Notes: a model not told the origin generated them from the letters alone. Shown: positions 17,885 to 27,117, counted from the first letter of the stretch. The stretch: DNA of 64,000 nt from Noviherbaspirillum autotrophicum (GCF_000818395.1 NZ_JWJG01000028.1:2463195-2527194), one strand, 5' to 3'. Made by a program: numbers and translations.

Positions 17885-18124
17885 ATGGCACGGTTGATGA
17901 TGGTCGTCTTGTGGCCGTCTTTTTTGGTGGCGATTGTAGCGGAAGGGTTTTTCTTTTCGCTATTTGATCCACGCGACCTCGGAATGCTTGGAATTCATCT
18001 GGACGTGAGTCCGATGACGGCTTACTCCGTGGGATTTTTCTGTTTCTGGCTGTTTTGTGCATTGGCCAGCATGCTGACCTGCTATCTGGTCGGCATGCCG
18101 AATGACCGGCAACAACCGTTCTGA
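17885..18124 (+). CDS. Small two-helix membrane protein at the end of the cco operon
   Basis: 79 residues with two hydrophobic segments (about 5-25 and 45-68) and a short polar tail (VGMPNDRQQPF). I do not recognise a named family. An AGGAGG sits 8 bp before the ATG. A 13-codon mini-ORF (17844-17885) ends in TGATG exactly at this start. The gene lies between ccoH and a strong terminator, so it is probably transcribed with the cco genes and may assist the oxidase or membrane assembly. Confidence 0.7.
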   Translation: MARLMMVVLWPSFLVAIVAEGFFFSLFDPRDLGMLGIHLDVSPMTAYSVGFFCFWLFCALASMLTCYLVGMPNDRQQPF

Positions 18125-18138
18125 CTTATCTGCATTAC

Positions 18139-18162
18139 AACCGGGCCTTGCGCCCGGTTTTT
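18139..18162 (+). terminator. Rho-independent terminator ending the cco operon
   Basis: AACCGGGC (18139-18146) pairs with GCCCGGTT (18152-18159) over a 5-nt loop, with the T-run continuing to 18162. It separates the cco operon from the convergent fnr gene. Confidence 0.88.
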
Positions 18163-18218
18163 CTCAAATCTCCACCCCGCCAGCGCGTGGTTTTGTCCTT
18201 ACATTAACTACTGCTGCA

Positions 18219-18995
18219 TCATGCACAGCTTAGAGTGCCGGCAGCGACCGCTTTCAGCGTCGTCGGCTCCAGCAGTTCCAGTTCACGATTGCTGACCTTG
18301 ATCCAGCCGCGTTTCTTGAATTTAGACAGCAACCGGCTGATGCTTTCGATGGTCAGGCCAAGATAATTGCCGATTTCTTCACGTGTCATGCGCAGCTGAA
18401 AGCTGGTGGAGGAGTAGCCGCGCGCTGAATAACGGGAAGACAAGTTGCTCAGGAAAGCCGCGAAGCGCTGTTCCGCCCGCATATTTCCCAGCAAAAGCAT
18501 GACGCTTTGTTCACGCGTGATTTCCTGGCTCATCATCCGATGGAAATGGTGCAGCAACGTCGGCATTTCCACGAACAAGCCCTCCAGCCGCGCGAACGGA
18601 ATTTCGCACACCTCACTGTCTTCAAGCGCAACCGCATTGCAGTGATGGCGGTCGGTGCTGATGGCGTCCATGCCCAACAGTTCGCCGGCCATCTGAAAGC
18701 CGGTGATTTGCTGGTCGCCGCTGGGATTGATCTGATGCGTCTTGAAGTGACCGAGGCGGATTGCATACAGATTGGTGAACGGATCGCCGACGCGATACAA
18801 ATGGCCGTCACGCGGAATACGGCGGCGGCGGCCGATGATTTTTTCCAGCTTGTCCATCTCCATTGATCCCAAGCCGGTGGGCAGGCAGAGCTGGTGCATG
18901 CCACAGGCAGAACAACGCGCTCGCAGGTCGTTCGCAGCCGTAACACCCGACGCATTGGAGGAATAGGTGGGGTGGGTCATATCGGCAGAGTTCAT
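18219..18995 (-). CDS. fnr: FNR-type oxygen-sensing transcriptional regulator
   Basis: 258 residues from the ATG at 18995. The N-terminal 4Fe-4S ligands are C28-x2-C31-x5-C37 (CSACGMHQLC), the E. coli spacing, and a central Cys lies in VCEIPF. A cyclic-nucleotide-like beta-roll follows, then a helix-turn-helix REEIGNYLGLTIESISRLL whose E..SR residues read TTGAT half-sites. An alternative ATG lies at 19010. The longer TTG-started frame is rejected because it would abut the gene's own FNR box. It is convergent with the cco operon and is the likely regulator of the FNR boxes across this window. Confidence 0.94.
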   Translation of the reverse strand: MNSADMTHPTYSSNASGVTAANDLRARCSACGMHQLCLPTGLGSMEMDKLEKIIGRRRRIPRDGHLYRVGDPFTNLYAIRLGHFKTHQINPSGDQQITGFQMAGELLGMDAISTDRHHCNAVALEDSEVCEIPFARLEGLFVEMPTLLHHFHRMMSQEITREQSVMLLLGNMRAEQRFAAFLSNLSSRYSARGYSSTSFQLRMTREEIGNYLGLTIESISRLLSKFKKRGWIKVSNRELELLEPTTLKAVAAGTLSCA

Positions 18996-19058
18996 TCTGT
19001 GCAGGATCATGTTCGCGCTCGCTGTCGGTTTTGTTGATGTATTTCGGCTCAAAAAAAA

Positions 19059-19072
19059 TTGAGCTAGGTCAA
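19059..19072. promoter_or_regulatory. FNR box at the fnr promoter (autoregulation)
   Basis: TTGAGCTAGGTCAA is a 5-4-5 site with one base (G for T/C) off the left half-site consensus. It is 49-63 bp from the two candidate fnr start codons. No good -10 is found at class II spacing, so negative autoregulation, as in E. coli fnr, is the more likely role. Confidence 0.6.
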
Positions 19073-19582
19073 GAATCCTAAAGCAAGTCCCGTACCAAGT
19101 GGGAACTAATTCGACTTAAACAGAACAACAAAATGGCAAACCCTGCGGCAGGCCTTGAAAATCAAGGTGGAAAGCAAGGACGCCGCTCGAAATCGTTGAT
19201 CACCTCTGCCATGACTGTCAAAAAAAGGAACAGAAATGGCCATCTTCCTGTTCTTAGATTTGGGAAGACGGAGCGATGAATTCGATTAACCCTGAATGTG
19301 GCGCATTTCTGGAAAATCGAAAGCATGTGATGCTCTCATGGTGCATCGCAATATTTTACTGCTCTTGCCGTTCGCTTGGTTGACCTATCCCAGTGTCGTG
19401 GCGTGGGCAGGTGCGGACAGAAGGCGAGTGCGATCGCCGATTTGCAAATCCATTAGAACTTAAGAATTTTTTAAGATTTATTGAATGAAGTTTTAAGAAA
19501 TCCGTTCAGGACAATCCCTTAATCTAGGCCTGTCACATCACTTGAACCTCTTTTTGCAACCGACCATCTTCCGGAGACCTTC
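19073..19582. other. Intergenic region between fnr and the hemerythrin gene
   Basis: About 510 bp without a credible gene. It holds a palindrome CCTTGAAAATCAAGG (19153-19167), a weak GAACAG/CTGTTC hairpin (19228-19253), and an AT-rich stretch at about 19455-19500 that probably carries the hemerythrin promoter. A 35-codon ORF from 19276 has no recognisable features. Confidence 0.5.
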
Positions 19583-20308
19583 ATGAAACAGGCCAGTTTT
19601 CCTTCCCACTCGACCGACATCCGCGCTGCGCAGCGCATCGATATCTATGCACACATTCACAAGGCGTTGCGCCTGTTCATGAACGATACCCTCCATGTTG
19701 TTGGCGCCATGGACGACGCCGATGATCAGGAAGTGGCCGGCGGCTTGGCGCAGGTACGTGAATTAACGGCGTTTTGCCGCAAGCACTTGCAGCATGAGAA
19801 TCAGTTCATCCACGCCGCAATGGAAGCACGCCGGCCAGGTTCTGCTGCAGCGATTGCAGCCGAGCATGGGCATCATGAATTTTCACTGGACCGGATCGAG
19901 GAACTGGCTTCAACGGTCGAAACGTCGCATGGGAGCGTCCGGGCCGCCGCCATCGTCGCCCTGTATCGATCCCTCGGCCTGTTCATCGCCGACAACCTCG
20001 TGCATATGCATAGCGAAGAAACCGAGAACAACGCAATATTGTGGGCAACGCACACTGACGAGGAAATCATCGGCATCGAGCAGGCACTGGTCGCATCGAT
20101 TCCGCCGGACGAGTCGCTCGCGACCATGCGCTGGATGATTGCGGCGCTGAGCGCTTCCGAGCGTGCGGAAAAATTGACGATTATCCGCCGCCACGCACCG
20201 CCGCCGGCATTCGATGCATTGCTGGGTGTGGCGCGGGAGACCCTGGCGGAACGCGATTGGCGCAAGTTGGCAGATGCACTGGGTCTGGCGGACCGGATGG
20301 CTGCCTAG
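19583..20308 (+). CDS. Hemerythrin HHE-domain protein
   Basis: 241 residues. The four-helix HHE cation-binding domain occupies about 15-160, with candidate iron ligands in DIYAHIHKAL, HLQHENQFIH, EHGHHEF and VHMHSEE. The last 80 residues are a separate helical tail. Such proteins bind a di-iron centre and sense or carry oxygen or nitric oxide. Location next to fnr suggests redox function, but no FNR or NsrR site is obvious upstream. The ATG follows CCGGAGAC. Confidence 0.85.
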   Translation: MKQASFPSHSTDIRAAQRIDIYAHIHKALRLFMNDTLHVVGAMDDADDQEVAGGLAQVRELTAFCRKHLQHENQFIHAAMEARRPGSAAAIAAEHGHHEFSLDRIEELASTVETSHGSVRAAAIVALYRSLGLFIADNLVHMHSEETENNAILWATHTDEEIIGIEQALVASIPPDESLATMRWMIAALSASERAEKLTIIRRHAPPPAFDALLGVARETLAERDWRKLADALGLADRMAA

Positions 20309-21642
20309 TCTTCCCGCAATTGAACCGGGCGGTCCACGCACAGCCGGAAGCGCCCGCGCCCGGTTTTCTCGATGCGGATCGCCGCCTCGCGTTCGGTCAG
20401 GCGCCGGCTGAGCAGGATCAGGCGCGCCTCCAGGTTGTCGCTGATGTCCGGCAGGCGCAAGCGCGAATCGAGGCGCAGTTCCCGGTTGGTAAATTCGGTG
20501 CGGTTCTTGTCGGCGTAATCGCGCAGCAGGGTCCAGAAAATCGATCCGGCCACGCCCTTGATCAGGTAATCGTCATCCAGGAAGACGCTGCCGTTTCCCC
20601 GGTAATGGCGCACCGTCAGTGGGGTGCCGCCGACCAGCCTCGGAGTACGCTCGGCGGCAGGCGCATCCTCGGCGGCATCCGCGGCATTTTGCAGCAGCTG
20701 CGCCGCCATGCCGAGTTGGGTCGCCAGCGTGACCAGCGCATCCTCGTCGTCATAGGTGAAGCGCAAGTCGTGCGGGCTCTCGACATACAGCACGCCGAGC
20801 AGGTGCTCGCCGGTCGTGATCGGCACCGCAAGCTGGCTGCGCGGCTCGCGCAGGCCTGGCAGCGGAATCTCGGTTTCAAGCGCATGGGCCCAGTCGCTGC
20901 GCGAGGCGCTTTCGCGGATGGCGCGGCTGTACGAATATTCCGCATTCATGTGGCTGATGCGGATGGGAGTGCGCTCCAGCGCGGCTACGCCAATGACACC
21001 ATGGCCGAGCGGAATTTCCGAGCCGACACCCGATTCTTCATAGCCACGGCTGGCGACGGTATAGAGTCGGTCGCTCGGCGCGTCGAACATGAGCACCATG
21101 GTGTGCCGGATCCCGAATTGCTGTTCCAGGCAGGTCAGGGTTTCGGCCAGCAGCCGCTCCAGGTCACCGCAGGCGCGCAGCCGCTCGCAGGTTGCGCGCA
21201 GGCCGGCCAGCAGGTTGCGTTGTGCCGGAGGCGGCGGCAAGGTTTCGCCTGGAACGCGCTCGATGTCGTGCACGCGAAACACATCCGCTCCCAGCAGGCG
21301 GAATACGCCGCCCATCCCGGTATGCGATGCAATGCCGGCCAGTTTGGCCTTCATGCTTGCGAAGAGCGGGCCGGAGGTTTCGGTGCGCAGGTATTCGATC
21401 GACAGCCGGTATTGCGCCCCGCTCAGCGGATTAATCAGGGACAGCATGGCACGCGGATTGGCCATGATGTTTTTCCGGGTCTTGTTGAAGAACTGGTAGG
21501 AAAGTGCAATATGGTCGCTGTCGATGAACTGCACCTGCGACAGGTAAGCGACGTTCGGCGTACCGTCGGGAGAGGCGGTTGCGATCGTGCCGGGAATGAC
21601 GCCTTCCAGGCATTCGCGGATTGCGTCGACCTTGAGGCTCAT
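20305..21642 (-). CDS. Flavin-barrel (PNPOx-like) + GAF + winged-helix-like regulator
   Basis: 445 residues in three parts. The first (about 1-135) is an FMN-binding split barrel of pyridoxamine-phosphate-oxidase type (IPGTIATASPDGTPNVAYLSQVQ, SYQFFNKTRKN). The second is a GAF domain (about 165-335). The third is a C-terminal region (about 350-445, VAGSIFWTLLRDY ... NLEARLILLSRRLTE ... RFRLCV) resembling a winged helix. The combination suggests a cytoplasmic redox or flavin sensor with an output domain. The start overlaps the stop of the upstream small flavin-barrel gene (ATGA), so the two are co-translated. The function is inferred. Confidence 0.8.
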   Translation of the reverse strand: MSLKVDAIRECLEGVIPGTIATASPDGTPNVAYLSQVQFIDSDHIALSYQFFNKTRKNIMANPRAMLSLINPLSGAQYRLSIEYLRTETSGPLFASMKAKLAGIASHTGMGGVFRLLGADVFRVHDIERVPGETLPPPPAQRNLLAGLRATCERLRACGDLERLLAETLTCLEQQFGIRHTMVLMFDAPSDRLYTVASRGYEESGVGSEIPLGHGVIGVAALERTPIRISHMNAEYSYSRAIRESASRSDWAHALETEIPLPGLREPRSQLAVPITTGEHLLGVLYVESPHDLRFTYDDEDALVTLATQLGMAAQLLQNAADAAEDAPAAERTPRLVGGTPLTVRHYRGNGSVFLDDDYLIKGVAGSIFWTLLRDYADKNRTEFTNRELRLDSRLRLPDISDNLEARLILLSRRLTEREAAIRIEKTGRGRFRLCVDRPVQLRED

Positions 21643-22130
21643 GCATCGGCCCTTAGCGGTGCGCCAGCTTGCGGGCCGGGTGTTTGCGAATATGCTTCCG
21701 TCGGCGTGAATCTGAGCGCGACGACATTGGCCTGCGGGTGCGACAGGAGGGTACGCACCATGGCAGGGTCGAAGCCGAGTGGCCCCAGTTCGCGCACGAA
21801 TGCGTCGCGATGGGCCAGAACCTGCTCCCATTCGTCTTTCTCCAAGGTTGAAACGACGGCGTCGCTTCCCTTGAGCTGCACGGTGCGGTGCGTCGACGGC
21901 TCGCTGAAGACCACCGCAACAGCCCCGTTGTCTCGGACGCACTTGAGCAACCGTGCCGACTGAACGGCAGAAAGAAAAATGGTCACCTGCGGACTGTCCG
22001 GCGCTATTCGGCAGCCGATGGCGCGCACCAGGGTTGGCATGCCGCTATGCGCGCATGCGGCCACGGAAATCCCGACTGGGCCCTGGATGAAGGCGGCGTG
22101 GCTGGCGTCGATCAGCGGTGCGGGCGGCAT
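21639..22130 (-). CDS. Small PNPOx-like split-barrel protein
   Basis: 163 residues, weak match to pyridoxamine-phosphate-oxidase-like flavin-binding proteins (IQGPVGISVAACAHSGMPTLVRAIGCRI ... VTIFLSAVQSARLL ... VAVVFSEPSTHRTVQLKG). It lacks clear catalytic residues of PdxH. It is the first gene of a two-gene operon with the PNPOx-GAF protein. A direct repeat of TTGCAAATG-like sequence lies in its upstream region (about 22158-22178). The substrate or cofactor is unknown. Confidence 0.72.
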   Translation of the reverse strand: MPPAPLIDASHAAFIQGPVGISVAACAHSGMPTLVRAIGCRIAPDSPQVTIFLSAVQSARLLKCVRDNGAVAVVFSEPSTHRTVQLKGSDAVVSTLEKDEWEQVLAHRDAFVRELGPLGFDPAMVRTLLSHPQANVVALRFTPTEAYSQTPGPQAGAPLRADA

Positions 22131-22265
22131 AGGTGTCGAAATGGTATTAAAAATGCAATGCAAATGTTGTTGCAAATGATACCGTCGAACGGTGCCGCCG
22201 TCACCGAATGCATCAATTCGCCGACGGCGGCAGTTCATGCGGAATGTTTCTGGTAGAGTTCGCCC

Positions 22266-22982
22266 ATGAGCAAACTGACACTGGATCGCATCCTGCAGTC
22301 GCAGGGATTCGGCACCCGAAAATGGTGCCGCACATTGGTTGCCGACGGCGACGTGGCCGTCGACGGCAACACAGTTACAGACTACCGCGCCGCATTCGAC
22401 ACTGCCGGGCTGGAATTCGACGTGTTCGGCGAACGATGGGCCTACCGCGAGCATGTCTATATCGCCTTGAACAAGCCCTCGGACTACGAATGCTCGCGCA
22501 AGCCGAGCCACCATCCGGGCGTGCTGACGCTGCTGCCGGAGCAATTCGGCTGGCGCGATGTGCAGCCGGTGGGGCGTCTCGACCACGATACCACCGGCTT
22601 GCTGCTGCTCTCGGACGATGGCGCATTCATCCACGCCCAATCGTCGCCGAAGCGCCACGTGCCCAAGCTGTACTTGGCGACGACAGCGGATGCGGTGACC
22701 GATGAGCTGATCGCGCGCCTGCTGGCCGGGGTGCAGCTGCATGACGAGCCTGCGCCGCTGGCGGCCGAGCGCTGCCGGGCGGTAGGGCCGAACCAGCTGG
22801 AAATCGTGCTCGAACAAGGCAAGTATCATCAGGTCAAGCGCATGCTGGCCGCAGCCGGAAATCATTGCGCGGCGCTGCAACGCACGGCGATCGGCAGGCT
22901 GACGCTGGATATGCTTGGATTGGCGGAGGGCGAGTGGACCTATCTCGATGCGGAACAAATGGCTTTGCTGGTGACCGCATAA
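22266..22982 (+). CDS. rsuA: 16S rRNA pseudouridine(516) synthase RsuA
   Basis: 238 residues. An N-terminal S4-like RNA-binding domain (TLDRILQSQGFGTRKWCRTLV) is followed by the RsuA/RluB-type catalytic domain, with the catalytic Asp in VGRLDHDTTGLLLLSDDG and the KYHQVKRMLAAAGNH motif. It isomerises U516 of 16S rRNA. RluE/RluF alternatives are less likely by size and sequence. It is divergent from the flavin-barrel operon. Confidence 0.88.
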   Translation: MSKLTLDRILQSQGFGTRKWCRTLVADGDVAVDGNTVTDYRAAFDTAGLEFDVFGERWAYREHVYIALNKPSDYECSRKPSHHPGVLTLLPEQFGWRDVQPVGRLDHDTTGLLLLSDDGAFIHAQSSPKRHVPKLYLATTADAVTDELIARLLAGVQLHDEPAPLAAERCRAVGPNQLEIVLEQGKYHQVKRMLAAAGNHCAALQRTAIGRLTLDMLGLAEGEWTYLDAEQMALLVTA

Positions 22983-23099
22983 GCGCACTCCATTCCCGGA
23001 ACTTGGGGCAAAATCCGCGTCTGTTCCGGGAGTCGTCAGTTTCTATGGCAGTGCGATTTGCGCATAAGATAGAGCCTTTGGATCCCCCGACAGTTTTCC

Positions 23100-25409
23100 A
23101 TGTCAGACACTGAATATAAACGGCTGCTCGATTCGGCGAAGGACCGCGCTTTTTTCGGCTTTCTGGCGCTGATCCAACGTGCCATGCAGGATGCGGACAA
23201 GAACGCCGGCACGCAACAGTCGAGGGCATCTTCCGGGATCAGCCAGAGCGCGCTGATGTCATTAAGACACTTTTTGCGCCAGGACAGCAGCGTTTTGCTG
23301 CGGCGAGTCGAGGCCTTGCTGCGTAACTACCTGGACCGCGCCATGCAGACCATGTACGTCGACATGCGCCCCGGGTTGCACAACGTGACGGCGGACGATT
23401 TGTCGCTGATCGATGATGAAGCTGTCAACCTCCAGATCGAAGTCGGCCGCCTGGCCCAGCGCATGCGCGACGCGGACGAAGAAGGCATCGGCCGTTTGAA
23501 CGTGATCATTTCGCAGCTGCATGGTCGGCACGATGCCAAGGAGCGGGAAAATCCGTTCCGGCCGTACTTGCTGGCGCGCGTGCTGTACGAAGCGGTACAC
23601 GAGACGGCCGGCGAGGATGCGAAGGCGCGCTTGCTGTTCGAGCATCTCGCGGAAGGACTGATTCCGCACCTGCCCGGCTATTATGGGGCGATCAGGCAGG
23701 TGTTCGAGTCGTCCGGCGTGCACGGGAAATTCATCGCCCAGCAGTCGCGCGCCGCTCATTTCCAGCGCTATTACGGGGGGCAGGCATCGGACCTGCCTGC
23801 AACATCCGCAAATTTCGCCGGGCGCGTCATTCCCGAGCTGCGGCGCATGGTCGATGCGTTGCAGCAGAATGCTGCATACAGCATTGCCGGTGACCAGAGC
23901 GTGCACGACCTGCTTCGCGCCGTGCTGGGGGCTGCGCAAGGAGGGCTGCATGGCAACGCTGCCCCGGTCGGCACTGGCCTGGAAAATGTCGCCGCCAAAG
24001 GTTCCGGCTCCCTTGCGGCTCAACTTTGCGAATACCAGAAAAAGGTGGCGCAGGGCGAACCGATCGATGCCGGCAAGCCGCAGGAGCGTAACCAGCTGTT
24101 TGCGCTACGCGACAAGCTCAAGCCCGATTCGGTGTCGGCCGAGGATCGCATGACCATGGAAGTGGTCGCCATGCTGTTCGAATTCATCCTGGAAGACGAG
24201 CAGATTCCGGTTGAGCTGCGGGTCCAGATCGGGCGGCTGCAAGTGCCGATTCTCAAGGCGGCGGTGCTGGATGCGACACTCATGCACAACGAGGCCCATC
24301 CGGCGCGCCAGCTGTTGAATCGCATGGCCTCAGCTGCAGTGTCCGCCGACCCGTCCACGAAGGAAGGCCGCCAGCTCGGCAGCGAAATCGAGCGCGTAGT
24401 CGATCAAATCCTGCGCGAGTTCGACCGCGACGTGGCGATCTTTGCCGCCAGCCTGAAACGCTTCGAAGCCTTCCTTGAACAGCATTTGCGGCAGGATCAT
24501 GCGTATACTGCGCCCGCGATCGAGGCGGTGGAAACGGCGGAAAAGATCAGCATTCTTCTGACGAACATCACCAGCGAATTGTGCAGCATGCTGGTGCCGC
24601 TGAATGCCGACAAGCGCATCACCGATTTCATCATCCATGTGTGGCCGCAGGTGCTGGTGCGCGCGGCCTGGGCCGACCGCGACCGGAAGATCGATTCCGG
24701 GCAGGCAGGCAGTACATTCTGCATGTACCGGGCGGTTCTTCCCGATTTGTTGTGGAGCATCCAGGGCAAGCTCAATGCGCAAGACAGGGCCGCGCTGATC
24801 CGCCTGCTGCCCGAACTGGTCAAGCGCCTGAACCAGGCGATGCAGCTGATCCAGTTGCCCGAAGAGGATAGCCGGCAGATCATGGATCAACTTGTGACGG
24901 TGCATACCCAGGTGCTGCGCGGTCAGCAGACGGACGCTGCACAGCCGGTCGCACGTGAAAAGCTGGAACAGGACTTCGGGCGCCTTGCGATCAACTGGGA
25001 TCGCGTTGCGTGGACGCAGGCTGAACCACCGCAGCCGCGCTCGGACTTGATCGAGGAAGTCGTGGCGCATTATGGCCTGCCCGTCACGCTGAACCTGGGT
25101 GTCAATACCATCGCCGCAACGGCGGCGGACCGGGAATTCCTGGCGCAGACTTACCTGCTCGGCACGCGCGTGGAGATTTGCACCGCGGAGGGCAGCCACC
25201 AGCCGGCGCAACTCGTATGGATCAGCACGCACCGCTCGCTCTACCTGTTCCGCCATGACGACGGTGGGCTTGCGATCTATACCAGCGCCGCGCTGCTGGA
25301 AGCGCTGCGCGATGCGGCAATGGTGCCGGTCGAGTACGCGCCGGTATTTGAGCGCGCGGTCGAATCACTGCTGTTTGGCGCGGAAAAAATCGGCAGCGGC
25401 GCAGCTTGA
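23100..25409 (+). CDS. DUF1631 family protein
   Basis: 769 residues, mostly helical. The N-terminus (LLDSAKDRAFFGFLALIQRAMQDAD) and overall length match DUF1631, a family common in beta- and gammaproteobacteria and sometimes mislabelled as thymidine phosphorylase. No signal peptide or membrane segment is seen. The C-terminal 150 residues (QPAQLVWISTHRSLYLFRHDDG) resemble a PilZ-like beta domain, which suggests c-di-GMP or surface-related function, but this is inference. It is monocistronic. Confidence 0.8.
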   Translation: MSDTEYKRLLDSAKDRAFFGFLALIQRAMQDADKNAGTQQSRASSGISQSALMSLRHFLRQDSSVLLRRVEALLRNYLDRAMQTMYVDMRPGLHNVTADDLSLIDDEAVNLQIEVGRLAQRMRDADEEGIGRLNVIISQLHGRHDAKERENPFRPYLLARVLYEAVHETAGEDAKARLLFEHLAEGLIPHLPGYYGAIRQVFESSGVHGKFIAQQSRAAHFQRYYGGQASDLPATSANFAGRVIPELRRMVDALQQNAAYSIAGDQSVHDLLRAVLGAAQGGLHGNAAPVGTGLENVAAKGSGSLAAQLCEYQKKVAQGEPIDAGKPQERNQLFALRDKLKPDSVSAEDRMTMEVVAMLFEFILEDEQIPVELRVQIGRLQVPILKAAVLDATLMHNEAHPARQLLNRMASAAVSADPSTKEGRQLGSEIERVVDQILREFDRDVAIFAASLKRFEAFLEQHLRQDHAYTAPAIEAVETAEKISILLTNITSELCSMLVPLNADKRITDFIIHVWPQVLVRAAWADRDRKIDSGQAGSTFCMYRAVLPDLLWSIQGKLNAQDRAALIRLLPELVKRLNQAMQLIQLPEEDSRQIMDQLVTVHTQVLRGQQTDAAQPVAREKLEQDFGRLAINWDRVAWTQAEPPQPRSDLIEEVVAHYGLPVTLNLGVNTIAATAADREFLAQTYLLGTRVEICTAEGSHQPAQLVWISTHRSLYLFRHDDGGLAIYTSAALLEALRDAAMVPVEYAPVFERAVESLLFGAEKIGSGAA

Positions 25410-25445
25410 CGGCGTTGGGCCCGCGCGAGAAGGCGGGTCCAAGCC

Positions 25446-26816
25446 TTACTTGACTATCCGGTAGCAGGGATTGTATTTCTTGCCCGGCAGCTTCATCCGA
25501 TGCTGTGCGACGAACGAAGCCAGCAGCGCGTCCATCGGATCCATGATGGCGGCATCGCCATGGATTTCGAAACGGCCATGCTGTTCGATGGCCCGTATTC
25601 CCTGATCCTTCACATTGCCGGCGACGATGCCGGAAAATGCGCGCCGCAGGTTAGCCGCGAGCAAGTGCTTTTCCTGATTCTTGTGCAAGTGCAGGTTGCG
25701 CATGTTTTCATGGGTCGGCTGGAACGGGACCTGGAAGTCGTGGTCGATCTTGAGCAGCCAGTTGAAGTAATAGGCGTCGCTTCTCTCCTTGCGGAACTGC
25801 CGCACTTCCTTGATCCCCGCTTGCATTTCTTGTGCGACGCGCTCCGGGTCGTTGACGATGATCTTGTAGCGGCGCTGGGCAACGCTGCCCAGGGTTTCGC
25901 CGATAAAGTGATCGATCTGCCGGAAGTAGTCATGCGACTCTTCCGGACCGGTGAAAATCAGCGGGAATGGAATGGAGGCATTGTCGGGATGGAGCAGGAT
26001 GCCAAGGATGTAGAGAATTTCTTCCGCCGTGCCGGCGCCGCCCGGAAATACCACGATGCCATGGCCGGTGCGCACGAAGGCTTCCAGCCGCTTTTCGATA
26101 TCCGGCATGATGACCAGATCATTGACGATCGGATTGGGCGATTCGGCGGCGATGATGCCCGGCTCGGTGATGCCAAGATAGCGCCCGTTGCGGATGCGCT
26201 GCTTGGCGTGTGAAATGGCGGCGCCTTTCATCGGCCCCTTCATCGCACCCGGGCCGCAGCCGGTGCAGATATCCATGGCGCGCAAACCGATCTGGTAGCC
26301 GACTTCCTTCGAATAATCGTATTCCTCTCGCGAAATCGAGTGCCCGCCCCAGCAGACGACCAGGTTGGGATTCGTCATCGGGCGCAGAACGTTGGCATTG
26401 CGCAGGATATGGAATACCGAATCGGTGATGCCTTCGGATGTCGCAAGGTCGAATTTCGGATTGTCGTTGATTTCGTCGTTAACGTAGATCACGTCACGCA
26501 GCACGGCGAACAGATGCTCGTGGATGCCCTTGATCATTTCACCATCGACGAAGGCACGGGCCGGTGCCCCCTTGATGTCGAGCTTGATGCCGCGTTCGCG
26601 CTGGATGATGCTGATGTCGAAGGGCTTGTAGCGCTCAAGCAATTCCTTGCCGTCGTCGAGCGCATTGCCGCAATTTAGAACAGCGAGCGAGCAATTGCGG
26701 AAGATGCTGTACAAGCCACCCTGGCTGGTATCAAGAAGTTTTGCGACTTCCGATTTGGACAGGATATCAAGGCGGCCTTCGGGAGAGATAAGTGCGTCAA
26801 CAACGTGGTGTGTCAT
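25446..26816 (-). CDS. ppnN: Pyrimidine/purine-5'-nucleotide nucleosidase PpnN (LOG family)
   Basis: 456 residues, matching E. coli PpnN (YgdH) end to end from memory. Shared stretches include RNCSLAVLNCG, CTGCGPGAMKGPMKGAA and the LOG motif PGGAGTAEE preceded by MPDIEKRLEAFVR, and the C-terminus LPGKKYNPCY. It hydrolyses nucleoside monophosphates to base and ribose-5-phosphate and is stimulated by (p)ppGpp in E. coli. The ATG at 26816 was chosen by that alignment; no strong Shine-Dalgarno is visible. Confidence 0.93.
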   Translation of the reverse strand: MTHHVVDALISPEGRLDILSKSEVAKLLDTSQGGLYSIFRNCSLAVLNCGNALDDGKELLERYKPFDISIIQRERGIKLDIKGAPARAFVDGEMIKGIHEHLFAVLRDVIYVNDEINDNPKFDLATSEGITDSVFHILRNANVLRPMTNPNLVVCWGGHSISREEYDYSKEVGYQIGLRAMDICTGCGPGAMKGPMKGAAISHAKQRIRNGRYLGITEPGIIAAESPNPIVNDLVIMPDIEKRLEAFVRTGHGIVVFPGGAGTAEEILYILGILLHPDNASIPFPLIFTGPEESHDYFRQIDHFIGETLGSVAQRRYKIIVNDPERVAQEMQAGIKEVRQFRKERSDAYYFNWLLKIDHDFQVPFQPTHENMRNLHLHKNQEKHLLAANLRRAFSGIVAGNVKDQGIRAIEQHGRFEIHGDAAIMDPMDALLASFVAQHRMKLPGKKYNPCYRIVK

Positions 26817-27117
26817 AAATATGCAATGATCAGATGAAATAGAGCTGTCCAGATACAAGTGTCGGTATTGCCGTCCAACTTATGTTTTCCCCATGCTACA
26901 CCGTTTAACGTATCGCAATCAGGTTTTGTTTAAAGAAACAACTACACCGATTTTTACCCGGTACGCGACGGATGTGGCGCATGACACATGGCAAGGCCGG
27001 GTGGAGAACGTTTAGTGTAGCGAAGCGTCATAACATCATCCAGGTTCTTGGAAGATTGACAAACAAATTGGGCGCATCCGACAGATGGCGAATCCCGCTC
27101 GCTAGTGGAGTTGAATC

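Noticed and set aside
18996-19052. Longer FNR frame starting at TTG 19052
   Set aside because: The start is a TTG only 7 bp from the gene's own FNR box, leaving no room for a promoter; conserved FNR residues begin well after the ATG at 18995.
19153-19167. Palindrome CCTTGAAAATCAAGG as an FNR site
   Set aside because: TTGA and TCAA are separated by 3 bp instead of 6, so it cannot be an FNR/CRP-type site.
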